Shown: in pieces, positions 36,317-45,271 of the stretch
Layout of the letters: every line of letters begins with the position of its first letter
How positions within the stretch are numbered: the first letter of the stretch is position 1
Position numbers and translations under genes: made by a program
Assembly (NCBI GenBank): GCA_958434805.1
Contig: CAUBDX010000005.1
Span: 1-64,000 of the forward strand
Direction: 5' to 3'
DNA length: 64,000 nucleotides
Origin: an uncultured Phocaeicola sp.
GTDB lineage: Bacteria > Bacteroidota > Bacteroidia > Bacteroidales > Bacteroidaceae
Notes under the pieces: generated by a model
Database searches by the model: none
What the model was told of the DNA's origin: nothing
Seen by the model: only the letters and a program-made list of their open reading frames with translations

Positions 36317-36553
36317 ATGGAAAACAAAAAACTGACCCGTTCCAACAACAGAATGCTAGCCGGAGTATGTGCGGGACTGGCCGATTATTTTGGCTGGGAT
36401 GTTACGGTAGTGCGCATTATCTATTCATTTGCCACGGTTTTCACAGCCTTTTCGGGCATTATTGTCTATATAATCTTATGGATTGTTATGCCCGAAAAGA
36501 AATATCGTGACGGTTACGAAGACCGGATGAATGACAGACTGCATAACCGATAA
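36317..36553 (+). CDS. PspC-domain membrane protein
   Basis: A 78-residue protein. 'LTRSNNRMLAGVCAGLADYF' and 'GWDVTVVRIIYSF' are the PspC core, followed by one strong helix ('FSGIIVYIILWIVMP') and a charged tail. In proteobacteria PspC senses envelope stress; here there is no psp operon and the role is open. Single gene between divergent and convergent neighbours. Confidence 0.9.
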   Translation: MENKKLTRSNNRMLAGVCAGLADYFGWDVTVVRIIYSFATVFTAFSGIIVYIILWIVMPEKKYRDGYEDRMNDRLHNR

Positions 36554-36562
36554 CCGGAGGCA

Positions 36563-36964
36563 TTATGCAATGCCCAGCAGTTCCACCTCAAATATTAATG
36601 TAGAGAAAGCAGGAATCGGCCCGCTTGTACGGTTGCCATATCCCATAGTATAAGGAATATAAACCACCCACTTATCTCCTACATGCATACGTTGAAGCGC
36701 CAGCTGCCATCCCTCTATGACATCACACAGCCGGAAAGCTTCGGGACAGTTACGGTCATAGGAATTATCAAACTCTTTTCCGTTTATCAGACTTCCCCGA
36801 TAATGAACGGTGACAATACTTCGGATTGTAGGTGAAACTGTACCCGTACCTGTCTGCAATACTTTATAAAACATATTACAAGGTAAAGGACAAATACCTT
36901 CCTGTGTAGAAAGAACTTGCAAATATTGCAAGTTCTTTTCCTTATATTCTTCTTTTCTCCCCAT
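36563..36964 (-). CDS. FKBP-type peptidyl-prolyl isomerase
   Basis: A 133-residue protein of one FKBP domain: 'VTVHYRGSLINGKEFDNSY', 'FRLCDVIEGWQLALQRMHVG', 'YIPYTMGYGNRTSGPIPAFS' and 'LIFEVELLGI'. No signal peptide is seen, so it may be cytoplasmic. Its ATG overlaps the miaB stop by one base (TGATG), a sign of translational coupling. Confidence 0.9.
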   Translation of the reverse strand: MGRKEEYKEKNLQYLQVLSTQEGICPLPCNMFYKVLQTGTGTVSPTIRSIVTVHYRGSLINGKEFDNSYDRNCPEAFRLCDVIEGWQLALQRMHVGDKWVVYIPYTMGYGNRTSGPIPAFSTLIFEVELLGIA

Positions 36965-38334
36965 CAGAACACCTCTTCTCCTTTCAATGTAGCCGAACTG
37001 GCTTCAGTAATGCGTACATGGACAAAATCACCGATACGATGATTCCCACGATCAAAGACCACCACCTTGTTTTGCTGTGTACGGCCAAAAAGCTGCTCTC
37101 TGGAACGCTTGGAAACACCTTCTACCATCACTTCGAAGGTCTTGCCTACATCACGGGCATTACTTTCGGCAGAAAGACGGTTCTGCAATTCAATGATTTC
37201 ATTCAGCCGGCGTATCTTAACCTCTTCGGGTACATCATCCGGCAGATGCTTGGAAGCATATGTTCCGGGACGTTCGGAATATTTAAACATAAAGGCGGAA
37301 TCGTACGCACACTCACGCATCAAGGATAGAGATTCCTGATGGTCTTCTTCCGTTTCCGAATGATAGCCGGAGAAAATATCAGTACTCAGACCACAATCGG
37401 GAATGATACGGCGAATAGCCGCTACCCTTTCCAAATACCACTCACGGGTATATTTGCGGTTCATCAGCTTCAATATGCGCGAACTGCCGCTCTGTACCGG
37501 TAAATGAATATGCTTGCATACATTAGGCGTTTCCGCAATGACTTGCAAGGTTTCATCACTCATATCCTTGGGATGTGAAGTGGTAAAACGAACACGCATG
37601 TCCGGAACCGCCTCGGCCACTGTGCGGAGCAGCATCGGGAAAGTAATTATTTCACCCTCTTTCTCAAAACGATAAGAATTCACATTCTGTCCCAGCAACG
37701 TTACTTCTTTATAACCTTTGTCTGCCAAGTCACGCACCTCATTCAGAATACTTTCCACATCACGGCTGCGCTCACGCCCACGGGTATACGGCACAATACA
37801 ATAATGACAGAAATTATTGCAACCACGCATAATGGATACAAACCCGGAGATATGATTGCCGCAAATACGGGACGGAATTACCTCACGATAGGTTTCTGTA
37901 GTAGAAAGCTCCACATTAATGGCTTTCTCCCCCGCTTCCACCGAAGCGACCAAATCGGGCAAAGTGAGATAGGCATCCGGTCCTACGACAAGATCTACAT
38001 GATGGTTCTCGATCAAATCATCTTTTACACGTTCTGCCATGCAGCCCAACACACCGACAATCAGATTCCGGCGTTTGTTTTTCTTCATAGAATGGAAAAA
38101 CTCCAGACGGTTCAGAATCTTTTGTTCTGCATTGTCGCGAATGGAACAGGTATTCATAAATACAGCATCCGCTTCATCCAATGTTTCGCATACATGGTAG
38201 CCTGCCATTTGCATAATAGAAGCAACCACTTCACTATCAGCAACATTCATCTGGCATCCGTAAGTTTCAATAAACAATTTCTTGTTTTCGGAATCAGTTG
38301 CAGATTTAAAGTCTGCTCCTGTTGTTTCTTTCAT
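36964..38334 (-). CDS. miaB: tRNA-2-methylthio-N6-dimethylallyladenosine synthase
   Basis: A radical SAM methylthiotransferase acting on A37 of tRNAs that read U-starting codons. 456 residues: N-terminal UPF0004 domain with 'FIETYGCQMNVADSEV', 'NTCSIRDNAEQKI' and 'GCMAERV' (three Cys for one Fe-S cluster), radical SAM 'RGCNNFCHYCIVPYTRGRER' (CxxxCxxC), and a C-terminal TRAM domain. Start ATG 38334 follows a TATCTTTG box by 27 bp. Confidence 0.96.
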   Translation of the reverse strand: MKETTGADFKSATDSENKKLFIETYGCQMNVADSEVVASIMQMAGYHVCETLDEADAVFMNTCSIRDNAEQKILNRLEFFHSMKKNKRRNLIVGVLGCMAERVKDDLIENHHVDLVVGPDAYLTLPDLVASVEAGEKAINVELSTTETYREVIPSRICGNHISGFVSIMRGCNNFCHYCIVPYTRGRERSRDVESILNEVRDLADKGYKEVTLLGQNVNSYRFEKEGEIITFPMLLRTVAEAVPDMRVRFTTSHPKDMSDETLQVIAETPNVCKHIHLPVQSGSSRILKLMNRKYTREWYLERVAAIRRIIPDCGLSTDIFSGYHSETEEDHQESLSLMRECAYDSAFMFKYSERPGTYASKHLPDDVPEEVKIRRLNEIIELQNRLSAESNARDVGKTFEVMVEGVSKRSREQLFGRTQQNKVVVFDRGNHRIGDFVHVRITEASSATLKGEEVF

Positions 38335-38361
38335 ATTTTCTCTGTTTTATGGTTTCGTAGG

Positions 38362-38369
38362 CAAAGATA
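38362..38369 (-). promoter_or_regulatory. miaB promoter -7 box
   Basis: TATCTTTG on the minus strand, 27 bp upstream of the miaB ATG. Confidence 0.55.
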
Positions 38370-38521
38370 CGGAGTTACCGACAAATTAAACGAATAAAAG
38401 AGCCAAAAATTGAATATTATAAGAGATTTATGCATTTAACTGTTAAATAATTATAACCAGTGAACAAAAAAGACCGTTAACGTTACCAACATATTATTAT
38501 AATTCGCATATTTGCTTTTGA

Positions 38522-38601
38522 AAAACATTAGATTTTTTCATAGTTAAGGTTTAGGTTAAAAAAATAGGGGAAGACAACTGTGAAGTTCTCTTCCTTTTTT
38601 T
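38522..38601 (+). ncRNA. Candidate small transcript ending at an orphan terminator
   Basis: A free-standing terminator (38569-38601) with no coding frame upstream on this strand. A weak -7 box CATATTTG (38507-38514) could start an RNA of about 80 nt. The gene below has its own promoter after the terminator, so this is not obviously its leader. Low confidence. Confidence 0.3.
38569..38601 (+). terminator. Orphan intrinsic terminator
   Basis: GGAAGA/TCTTCC closed by AACT/AGTT over a GUGA tetraloop, with one C-C mismatch, followed by seven T. Strong in form. Confidence 0.8.
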
Positions 38602-38637
38602 ATGCCCTTTTATAGAGTTAGTTATGAAATATTTTTC

Positions 38638-38645
38638 TAACTTTG
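38638..38645 (+). promoter_or_regulatory. Promoter -7 box of the gene at 38672
   Basis: TAACTTTG, exact consensus, 26 bp before the ATG and downstream of the orphan terminator. Confidence 0.6.
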
Positions 38646-38671
38646 AGCATTCATTATATAATAAGGAAAGT

Positions 38672-39022
38672 ATGGATATCATTCAGGTTATCATATTTAT
38701 AATAATCATTGTTGCAGCCATCGTGCAACAAATCTCAAAAACAGGCAAAGAGAAGAAAACACCTTCTCCAAAGAAAGTGCTTGCAGATATGTTTCCTGAA
38801 ATAGAGCAGGAGAACATAGGAGAGGACCTTCCTGTTTCTTCCGTTCAAACAGTCCGCAAACCTCAGACTCCCCGCATGCAGCATCAGCCGATGGTCAAGA
38901 AGCCAACAGATCCACCCCGGAAAGAGAACAAAAGGGAAGACCGGACTCCTATAAGACTGAGTACTAAAGAAGAGGCACGACGTGCTTTTATTTATTCAGA
39001 GATTTTTAATCGCAAATATTAA
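38672..39022 (+). CDS. Membrane-anchored hypothetical protein
   Basis: A 116-residue protein with one N-terminal helix ('MDIIQVIIFIIIIVAAIVQQ') and a polar, Lys/Pro-rich tail that looks largely disordered until 'STKEEARRAFIYSEIFNRKY'. That last segment is common in small Bacteroidetes proteins of this kind. I start at ATG 38672, after AAGGAAAG, since the upstream frame would overlap the promoter. Its function is not known. It ends 37 bp before the CoA-transferase gene and may be co-transcribed. Confidence 0.7.
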   Translation: MDIIQVIIFIIIIVAAIVQQISKTGKEKKTPSPKKVLADMFPEIEQENIGEDLPVSSVQTVRKPQTPRMQHQPMVKKPTDPPRKENKREDRTPIRLSTKEEARRAFIYSEIFNRKY

Positions 39023-39059
39023 TAACAACTATACTAATAAGAATAACACATTGAATATC

Positions 39060-40553
39060 ATGGGATTTAATATTATTTCCGCAGCCGAAGCAGCCAGCTA
39101 TATCAAGCATGGCTACAACATTGGACTCAGCGGCTTTACTCCGGCAGGAACACCGAAAGCCGTAACACCCGAAGTCGCAAAAATAGCAGAAGAAGAACAT
39201 GCCAAAGGTAACCCTTTTCAAATTAGTATCTTTACCGGTGCTTCTACAGGAGATGCTACAGACGGCATCTTATCCAGGGTCAAGGCAATCCGTTACCGTG
39301 CTCCTTACACAACCAACCCCGATTTCCGAAAAGCCGTAAATAACGGCGAAATAGCATACAACGATATCCATCTGTCACAAATGGCACAGGAGGTACGTTA
39401 CGGGTTCATGGGTAAAGTAGATGTCGCTATTCTGGAAGCGTGTGAAATCACTCCCGACGGCAAAGTTTATCTGACAGCCGCCGGTGGAATTGCACCGACT
39501 ATTGCACGTCTGGCAGATAAAGTGATCATCGAATTGAACGCTGCCCACAGTAAAAACGGTATGGGCCTGCACGATGTTTATGAACCGCTTGACCCGCCTT
39601 ACCGTCGTGAAATTCCTATTTACAAACCCAGCGACCGTATCGGTCTGCCTTATGTACAGGTAGACCCGAAAAAAATCATCGGCGTAGTGGAAGTAAACAC
39701 CCCTGACCAGGCCCGTTCATTTACCGCACCGGATCCTATCACCGACCAGATTGGACAAAATGTTGCCGACTTCCTGGCAGCTGACATGAAACGGGGTATT
39801 ATTCCTGCAAGCTTCCTGCCATTACAGAGTGGAGTAGGTAACATTGCTAATGCCGTATTGGGTGCTTTGGGACGAGACAAAACAATTCCCGCCTTCGAAA
39901 TGTATACGGAAGTATTACAAGACGCAGTGGTGGACCTGATTCGCCAGGGACGTGTAAAATTTGGAAGTACCTGTTCATTGACTGTCACCAACGAATGTCT
40001 GCAAGGTATTTATGATGATATCGACTTCTTCCGTGACAAACTGGTCATGCGTCCGTCTGAAATCTCAAACAACCCGGAAATTATCCGTCGTCTTGGTGTT
40101 ATATCTATCAATACAGCCATCGAAGCAGATATTTACGGTAATGTAAATTCTACTCACATCAGCGGCACCAAAATGATGAATGGTATTGGTGGCTCAGGTG
40201 ACTTTACCCGCAATGCCTATATTTCCATCTTTACTTGCCCGTCTGTGGCAAAAGAAGGAAAAATCAGTGCCATCGTTCCTATGGTTTCTCACGAAGATCA
40301 CAGTGAACACGATGTCAATATCCTTATTACTGAACAAGGTGTTGCCGACTTACGCGGCAAGAGCCCGGTAGAACGCGCCAAGGCTATCATCGAAAATTGT
40401 GCACATCCGGATTATAAGAACATTCTTTGGGATTATGTAAAAATGTCTTCCAAAGGACAAACTCCTCATTGTATTCCGGCTGCATTGGCTATGCATGATA
40501 CGCTGGCCAAGAAAGGGGATATGCGCCTGATAGATTGGGCAGAATATAAATAG
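39060..40553 (+). CDS. Acetyl-CoA hydrolase/transferase (succinate:acetate CoA-transferase type)
   Basis: A 497-residue class I CoA-transferase of the Cat1/AarC group, which moves CoA between acids such as acetate, succinate and propionate in fermentation. 'LSGFTPAGTPKAVTPEVAK' opens the protein, 'GVGNIANAVLGALG' leads to the likely nucleophilic Glu of 'EMYTEVLQDA', and 'GIGGSGDFTRNAYISIFTCP' is the second signature. I start at ATG 39060; the longer frame overlaps the previous gene. Substrate pair cannot be fixed from sequence. A strong terminator follows. Confidence 0.9.
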   Translation: MGFNIISAAEAASYIKHGYNIGLSGFTPAGTPKAVTPEVAKIAEEEHAKGNPFQISIFTGASTGDATDGILSRVKAIRYRAPYTTNPDFRKAVNNGEIAYNDIHLSQMAQEVRYGFMGKVDVAILEACEITPDGKVYLTAAGGIAPTIARLADKVIIELNAAHSKNGMGLHDVYEPLDPPYRREIPIYKPSDRIGLPYVQVDPKKIIGVVEVNTPDQARSFTAPDPITDQIGQNVADFLAADMKRGIIPASFLPLQSGVGNIANAVLGALGRDKTIPAFEMYTEVLQDAVVDLIRQGRVKFGSTCSLTVTNECLQGIYDDIDFFRDKLVMRPSEISNNPEIIRRLGVISINTAIEADIYGNVNSTHISGTKMMNGIGGSGDFTRNAYISIFTCPSVAKEGKISAIVPMVSHEDHSEHDVNILITEQGVADLRGKSPVERAKAIIENCAHPDYKNILWDYVKMSSKGQTPHCIPAALAMHDTLAKKGDMRLIDWAEYK

Positions 40554-40576
40554 TCATTATTTGCTGTATCTCATAC

Positions 40577-40615
40577 GTTTCCGGTCGGTACGATGTATCC
40601 GGCCGGAAACTTTTT
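40577..40615 (+). terminator. Terminator of the CoA-transferase gene
   Basis: GTTTCCGGTCGG/CCGGCCGGAAAC, a 12-bp stem with one G-U pair and a 10-nt loop, followed by five T. Confidence 0.88.
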
Positions 40616-40699
40616 ATATCTATCCCACCTTTTTGTATAAAAAACAATATCTTCCACCTTTTTAATCAAAAAATACACGGACTTTTTTCACAATTATTC

Positions 40700-40707
40700 T
40701 ATTTTTG
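40700..40707 (+). promoter_or_regulatory. GH3 gene promoter -7 box
   Basis: TATTTTTG, TAnnTTTG match 31 bp before the ATG at 40739. Confidence 0.5.
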
Positions 40708-40738
40708 CCGTGTAACTAATCATTTTTACCATTTTACT

Positions 40739-43333
40739 ATGAGAAACAAAATTCTATATTTATTTGCTTCCCTTGTGATGCTAAGCGGCTGTAACAATCA
40801 ACCGGCTTATAAAGACAGCAGTTTATCTCCCGAAGAACGGGCAGAGGATTTATTGCAACAACTTACTCTAGAAGAAAAAGTTGCCTTAATGATGGACAAC
40901 TCCAAACCTGTCGAAAGATTAGGCATTAAACCTTATAATTGGTGGAACGAAGCCTTGCACGGAGTGGCACGGAGCGGACTGGCCACCGTCTTTCCTCAGC
41001 CTATAGGCATGGCGGCCTCTTTTGAGCCCGATGCCATACATACCATCTATACTGCAGTTTCGGATGAAGCCCGGGCCAAAAATGCCGCATACTCGGCGGC
41101 GGGAAGCTACGAACGGTATCAAGGCCTGACCATGTGGACACCCACCGTCAATATTTATCGCGATCCCAGATGGGGGAGAGGTATTGAAACGTACGGGGAA
41201 GATCCTTATCTGACAAGTGTCATGGGGGTAAATGTGGTAAAAGGATTGCAATGCATGGATGCTAATCAAAAATACGATAAAATACACGCTTGTGCCAAAC
41301 ACTTTGCCGTCCATTCAGGGCCGGAATGGAATCGTCATGAGTTCAATGCGGAAAATATCAAACCGCGTGACTTGCATGAAACTTATCTTGTACCTTTCGA
41401 AGCATTAGTAAAAGAAGCAAAAGTAAAGGAGGTAATGTGTGCCTATAACCGTTTGGAAGGTGATCCGTGTTGCGGAAGTGACCGCCTGCTGATGCAAATT
41501 CTCCGTCAAGACTGGGGATATGACGGCATTGTACTTTCAGATTGTGGTGCTATTGACGATTTCTATCGGGAAAAAGGACACAAAACACATCCGGATGCTG
41601 AATCGGCCTCTGCCGCCGCAGTATTAAGCGGTACGGATCTGGAATGTGGTTCCAGTTATAAAGCATTGGTAGAAAGCGCTAAAAAAGGATTAATCAGTGA
41701 AAAGGACATTGATGTATCCGTAAAACGATTATTAAAAGCACGCTTTGAATTGGGGGAAATGGATGATCCTGACAAAGTGGAATGGACTAAAATTCCTTAT
41801 TCAGTGGTTTGCTCGGCAGAACATGATTCCCTGTCACTAGATATAGCACGCAAATCAATGACGCTGTTACTGAACAAAAATAATATCCTGCCACTGAAAC
41901 GCGGTGGACAAACCATCGCCGTCATGGGACCTAACGCAAATGATTCTGTGATGCAATGGGGTAATTATAACGGTACTCCCAAACATACGATCACCTTATT
42001 GGAAGGTATCCGCTCAGCCATGGGAGAGAACGACAAGCTGATCTATGAACAAGGTTGCAGCTGGGTGGAGCGCTCATTAATCAGAAGCGTTTTCAGCCAG
42101 TGTACTTCTAAAGAAGGTCCAGGATTCTCCGCCCGCTATTGGAACAACAAGGAATATGAAGGAAATGCGGTAGCCACCGCACAACTTACCACACCGTTCC
42201 GTCTTTGCACTTCCGGAGCCACCGTATTTGCTCCCGGTGTGAACCTGACCGATTTCTCGGCCGTCTATCAAAGTGTGTTCACCCCCCAGGAAACAGGAGA
42301 GGTTATTTTCAACTTCTATAGTTGTGGAGCTACACAATTATTGATAAATGGTGAAGAAGTAAAGAAATTCACCAACAAACATGGGGGCAGGGGACAAGCT
42401 TACGCCATGCATGCAGAAGCCGGCAAGCCATACGATATAGAAATCCGCTTCCAATACTTTAGTGGAGACGCACAGTTGAATTTCGATCTTGGATTTAAAG
42501 AAGAAGTCAACATTAAAAACACGGTAGCAAAAGTGAAAGATGCTGATGTAGTTATATTTGCAGGCGGTATATCTCCAAGTTTGGAAGGAGAGGAGATGGG
42601 TGTCAATTTACCGGGATTCCGCAAAGGAGACCGTACTGACATCGAACTTCCGGCTGTTCAGCGTGAATTGATAAAAGCACTCTGTGATGCCGGGAAAAAA
42701 GTTATTTTCGTTAATTTTTCCGGATCACCCATTGCCATGGAGCCCGAAACCAAATATTGTCAGGCCATTTTACAAGCATGGTATCCGGGACAATCCGGAG
42801 GTAAAGCTGCCGCCGAAGTTTTGTTTGGAGATTACAATCCTGCAGGACGACTGCCCGTTACTTTTTACCGGAACATAACGCAATTACCTGATTTTGAAGA
42901 TTATAATATGACAGGACGTACTTACCGTTATTTTAAAGGTGATCCTCTTTTCCCATTCGGTTATGGTTTGAGTTATACCACTTTTAACTATGGTAACATC
43001 AAACTGGAGCAAACGATTAAAGTAGGAGAAACTGCCAAAATTATTGTTCCTGTAACCAATACCGGTAATCGTGACGGGGAAGAAGTAGTACAGGTATATC
43101 TGAAAAAACAAGAAGATGCGGAAGGACCGGTTAAAACACTGCGTGCTTTCAAACGTGTACAAATTCCTGCAGGAAAAACAGTCAATGTAGAATTAGAGTT
43201 AACACCCAAACAATTGGAATGGTGGGACGCGCAGACAAATACCATGCGCACCATAGCCGGAAACTTCGACATAATGGTAGGGGGTAATTCTAAAGATGCT
43301 GAATTACAAGTAAAGACGCTGACACTGCAATAA
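40739..43333 (+). CDS. GH3 glycoside hydrolase lipoprotein with PA14 insert (beta-xylosidase/glucosidase type)
   Basis: An 864-residue exported lipoprotein (lipobox 'LVMLSGC'). GH3 N-domain: 'NWWNEALHGVARSG', a pattern seen in beta-xylosidase-like members, 'IYRDPRWGRGIETYGEDPYL', 'CAKHFAVHSGPEWNRHEFNA', and nucleophile Asp in 'DGIVLSDCGAI'. The C-domain is interrupted by a PA14 carbohydrate-binding insert at about 440-590. A fibronectin III-like domain ends the protein. Substrate is not certain. Not linked to a SusC/D pair, flanked by terminators on both sides. Confidence 0.92.
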   Translation: MRNKILYLFASLVMLSGCNNQPAYKDSSLSPEERAEDLLQQLTLEEKVALMMDNSKPVERLGIKPYNWWNEALHGVARSGLATVFPQPIGMAASFEPDAIHTIYTAVSDEARAKNAAYSAAGSYERYQGLTMWTPTVNIYRDPRWGRGIETYGEDPYLTSVMGVNVVKGLQCMDANQKYDKIHACAKHFAVHSGPEWNRHEFNAENIKPRDLHETYLVPFEALVKEAKVKEVMCAYNRLEGDPCCGSDRLLMQILRQDWGYDGIVLSDCGAIDDFYREKGHKTHPDAESASAAAVLSGTDLECGSSYKALVESAKKGLISEKDIDVSVKRLLKARFELGEMDDPDKVEWTKIPYSVVCSAEHDSLSLDIARKSMTLLLNKNNILPLKRGGQTIAVMGPNANDSVMQWGNYNGTPKHTITLLEGIRSAMGENDKLIYEQGCSWVERSLIRSVFSQCTSKEGPGFSARYWNNKEYEGNAVATAQLTTPFRLCTSGATVFAPGVNLTDFSAVYQSVFTPQETGEVIFNFYSCGATQLLINGEEVKKFTNKHGGRGQAYAMHAEAGKPYDIEIRFQYFSGDAQLNFDLGFKEEVNIKNTVAKVKDADVVIFAGGISPSLEGEEMGVNLPGFRKGDRTDIELPAVQRELIKALCDAGKKVIFVNFSGSPIAMEPETKYCQAILQAWYPGQSGGKAAAEVLFGDYNPAGRLPVTFYRNITQLPDFEDYNMTGRTYRYFKGDPLFPFGYGLSYTTFNYGNIKLEQTIKVGETAKIIVPVTNTGNRDGEEVVQVYLKKQEDAEGPVKTLRAFKRVQIPAGKTVNVELELTPKQLEWWDAQTNTMRTIAGNFDIMVGGNSKDAELQVKTLTLQ

Positions 43334-43352
43334 TAACTCCGAATAAAATAAA

Positions 43353-43409
43353 TCAAGTCTGCGGCATTTTTGTCAAATTCTATATTTAAAACAAAAATGC
43401 CGCACTTGA
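43353..43409. terminator. Bidirectional terminator between GH3 and ABC-F genes
   Basis: GCGGCATTTTTGT pairs perfectly with ACAAAAATGCCGC (13 bp), extended by TCAAGT/ACTTGA, in the gap between two converging genes. Confidence 0.85.
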
Positions 43410-43422
43410 CAAAATAAAAACA

Positions 43423-45015
43423 TCAGAACAACTCAATCTGCTTATCTGCCTTTATTTGTTGCACAAAATAGTTGTCATGACTCACCACCAACAAAGTGCC
43501 TTGATAATCCTTCAAAGTTTCGGTCAATATCTCCATACTCAGAATATCAATATTATTAGTAGGTTCATCCACAATAAAAACATCGGGGGCCTGTGCACTC
43601 ACCATAAGACAACAGAGAGAAAGTTTCATCTTCTCACCTCCACTCAGATAGCTACACTTCTTGTTCCATGTGGAAACAGGAAACAAAAAACGGTTGAGAA
43701 TCGTTCTCAATTCATTATCATACAATTCACTATTGAATAAGGCAAGTTGTTCCAATACCGACAAATCATTACGAATTATAGAATATTCCTGATCAAGATA
43801 AACGTACGTCAGCCCTTCTGCCTGTATCAAAGAACCTTGAGTAGGAGCAAGACTTCCGGTTATCAACCTCAATAAAGTTGTTTTACCACTACCATTACTT
43901 CCTTTCAAATGAATACGGTCACCACTTTTGATGGTAAACTCAAGAGGAGAAGACCACAAAGGATTTTCTCCATACGAATAATTCACACTTGAAGCTACGA
44001 TAAGTATCTTACCGATATGCAAAGAAGATGAATTGAAATTTACTTTCATCGCCTTCATATCAGGTAAAGCTTTATGCAGTTCTACTGTTTCTCCTGCCAA
44101 AAAACGGATCTTATCAGCATGAACATCTCCTAAACGGACAGTACTTTTCTCAGCCTGATCCCTGAATGTATGCATTGCCATCTTTCCGACTCCTTTCTTC
44201 ACATTTTGTTTTTTACCTCGCACATCATGCTTTTGTTGACGCTCCATTACCTCACGTGCCTGCTTTCGGGCTTTTTGTAATTGCTTTTCATTCTCCTTCA
44301 ACCGGGTTTGCAGAGCTTCTACAGCCAATTTCTTCTGTTCTTTATAGAAATCGTAATTTCCAGCATAATAAGTGACACCTTTTGCAGTAAGCTCATAGGT
44401 AGAAGAAAGTAAATTGAGTAATGTCCGGTCATGGCTGACAACCAGTATCCCTGCTGCAGCAGTAGTTATAAAACGGTACAGCCGGATACGGCTTTCGTCA
44501 TCCAAATGATTGGTAGGCTCATCCATCAAAATAAAAGCAGGAGAGTATATAGTAATTCCTGCTAGAAAAACTTTTGTTTTCTCACCGCCACTCAACAAAT
44601 GCATGGGATAGGAAAGAGGTACTCCTACCAACCCCCATTCATTCAAAGCAGCAACCGCTTTCTCTTCTATTTTCCAGTCATCCGCCAAAGCCGTAAAATG
44701 CTCTATCGAAGCATCTCCCTGTAAAATGGCATGAAGTGCATATAACTTTCTTTCTATTCCCAATGCCCCGGCTACTGTCAAATGATTAAACTGACCAAAA
44801 TGCTGTGGAATAGAATAGGGGATATCCGGACATATAATTTGTCCTTCAGAAGGTAATAGCTCTTTAGTTATCAATCGCATCAAGGTAGATTTTCCCGAAC
44901 CGTTGTTTCCGATGAGGGCTACTTTTTGCCCTTTACTGATAGTAAAACTGACATTACTGAAAAGCACATCTTTATCCGGATGCATGTAAGTAATGGACTG
45001 TACATGTATACACAT
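43423..45015 (-). CDS. ABC-F family ATPase
   Basis: A 530-residue soluble protein with two ABC domains and no membrane segment, acting on the ribosome. Domain 1: 'ALIGNNGSGKSTLMRLITKE', signature 'LLSGGEKTKVFLA', Walker B 'FILMDEPTNHLDD'. A charged linker rich in Lys/Gln ('LKENEKQLQKARKQAREVME') follows, then domain 2: 'LKGSNGSGKTTLLRLITG', 'YLSGGEKMKLSLC', 'VFIVDEPTNNIDI'. Members include antibiotic-protection and translation factors; which type this is cannot be told. Start at ATG 45015; the longer frame begins with TTG in the leader. Confidence 0.88.
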   Translation of the reverse strand: MCIHVQSITYMHPDKDVLFSNVSFTISKGQKVALIGNNGSGKSTLMRLITKELLPSEGQIICPDIPYSIPQHFGQFNHLTVAGALGIERKLYALHAILQGDASIEHFTALADDWKIEEKAVAALNEWGLVGVPLSYPMHLLSGGEKTKVFLAGITIYSPAFILMDEPTNHLDDESRIRLYRFITTAAAGILVVSHDRTLLNLLSSTYELTAKGVTYYAGNYDFYKEQKKLAVEALQTRLKENEKQLQKARKQAREVMERQQKHDVRGKKQNVKKGVGKMAMHTFRDQAEKSTVRLGDVHADKIRFLAGETVELHKALPDMKAMKVNFNSSSLHIGKILIVASSVNYSYGENPLWSSPLEFTIKSGDRIHLKGSNGSGKTTLLRLITGSLAPTQGSLIQAEGLTYVYLDQEYSIIRNDLSVLEQLALFNSELYDNELRTILNRFLFPVSTWNKKCSYLSGGEKMKLSLCCLMVSAQAPDVFIVDEPTNNIDILSMEILTETLKDYQGTLLVVSHDNYFVQQIKADKQIELF

Positions 45016-45072
45016 ACTCTTTCTAAGAATTTTAAATATGAATACTGAAAAGTTCGTAGTTGGAATAAGAAG

Positions 45073-45136
45073 ACAACTATTGCGCAACAAACGAAATTAT
45101 TTCGCCTGCTGTCCCAACGTAAAAACAAATAGTTGT
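45073..45136 (-). promoter_or_regulatory. Structured leader of the ABC-F gene
   Basis: ACAACTAT (45136-45129) pairs with ATAGTTGT (45080-45073) in the RNA, closing a loop that holds a CGAAAT/ATTTCG hairpin. It sits in a leader of about 165 nt from the predicted promoter. Leader-based control is known for resistance ABC-F genes. Confidence 0.4.
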
Positions 45137-45187
45137 ATGGAAATGAATGTTTTAAATTCTCATCGGAATATTTTTAAATTTGCGAGA

Positions 45188-45195
45188 CAAAGATA
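45188..45195 (-). promoter_or_regulatory. ABC-F gene promoter -7 box
   Basis: TATCTTTG on the minus strand, about 172 bp upstream of the ATG. Confidence 0.5.
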
Positions 45196-45218
45196 GCAGG
45201 TTTATGGAACATAAAAAA

Positions 45219-45254
45219 ATATTCCTCAATCTAAATGAATAGATTGAGGAATAT
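45219..45254 (-). terminator. Terminator of the sulfatase operon
   Basis: Perfect 15-bp stem (core TTCCTCAATCT/AGATTGAGGAA) with a 6-nt loop. On the minus strand seven T follow, just past the sulfatase stop. Confidence 0.9.
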
Positions 45255-45271
45255 CAGAATAAAAAATCTAT

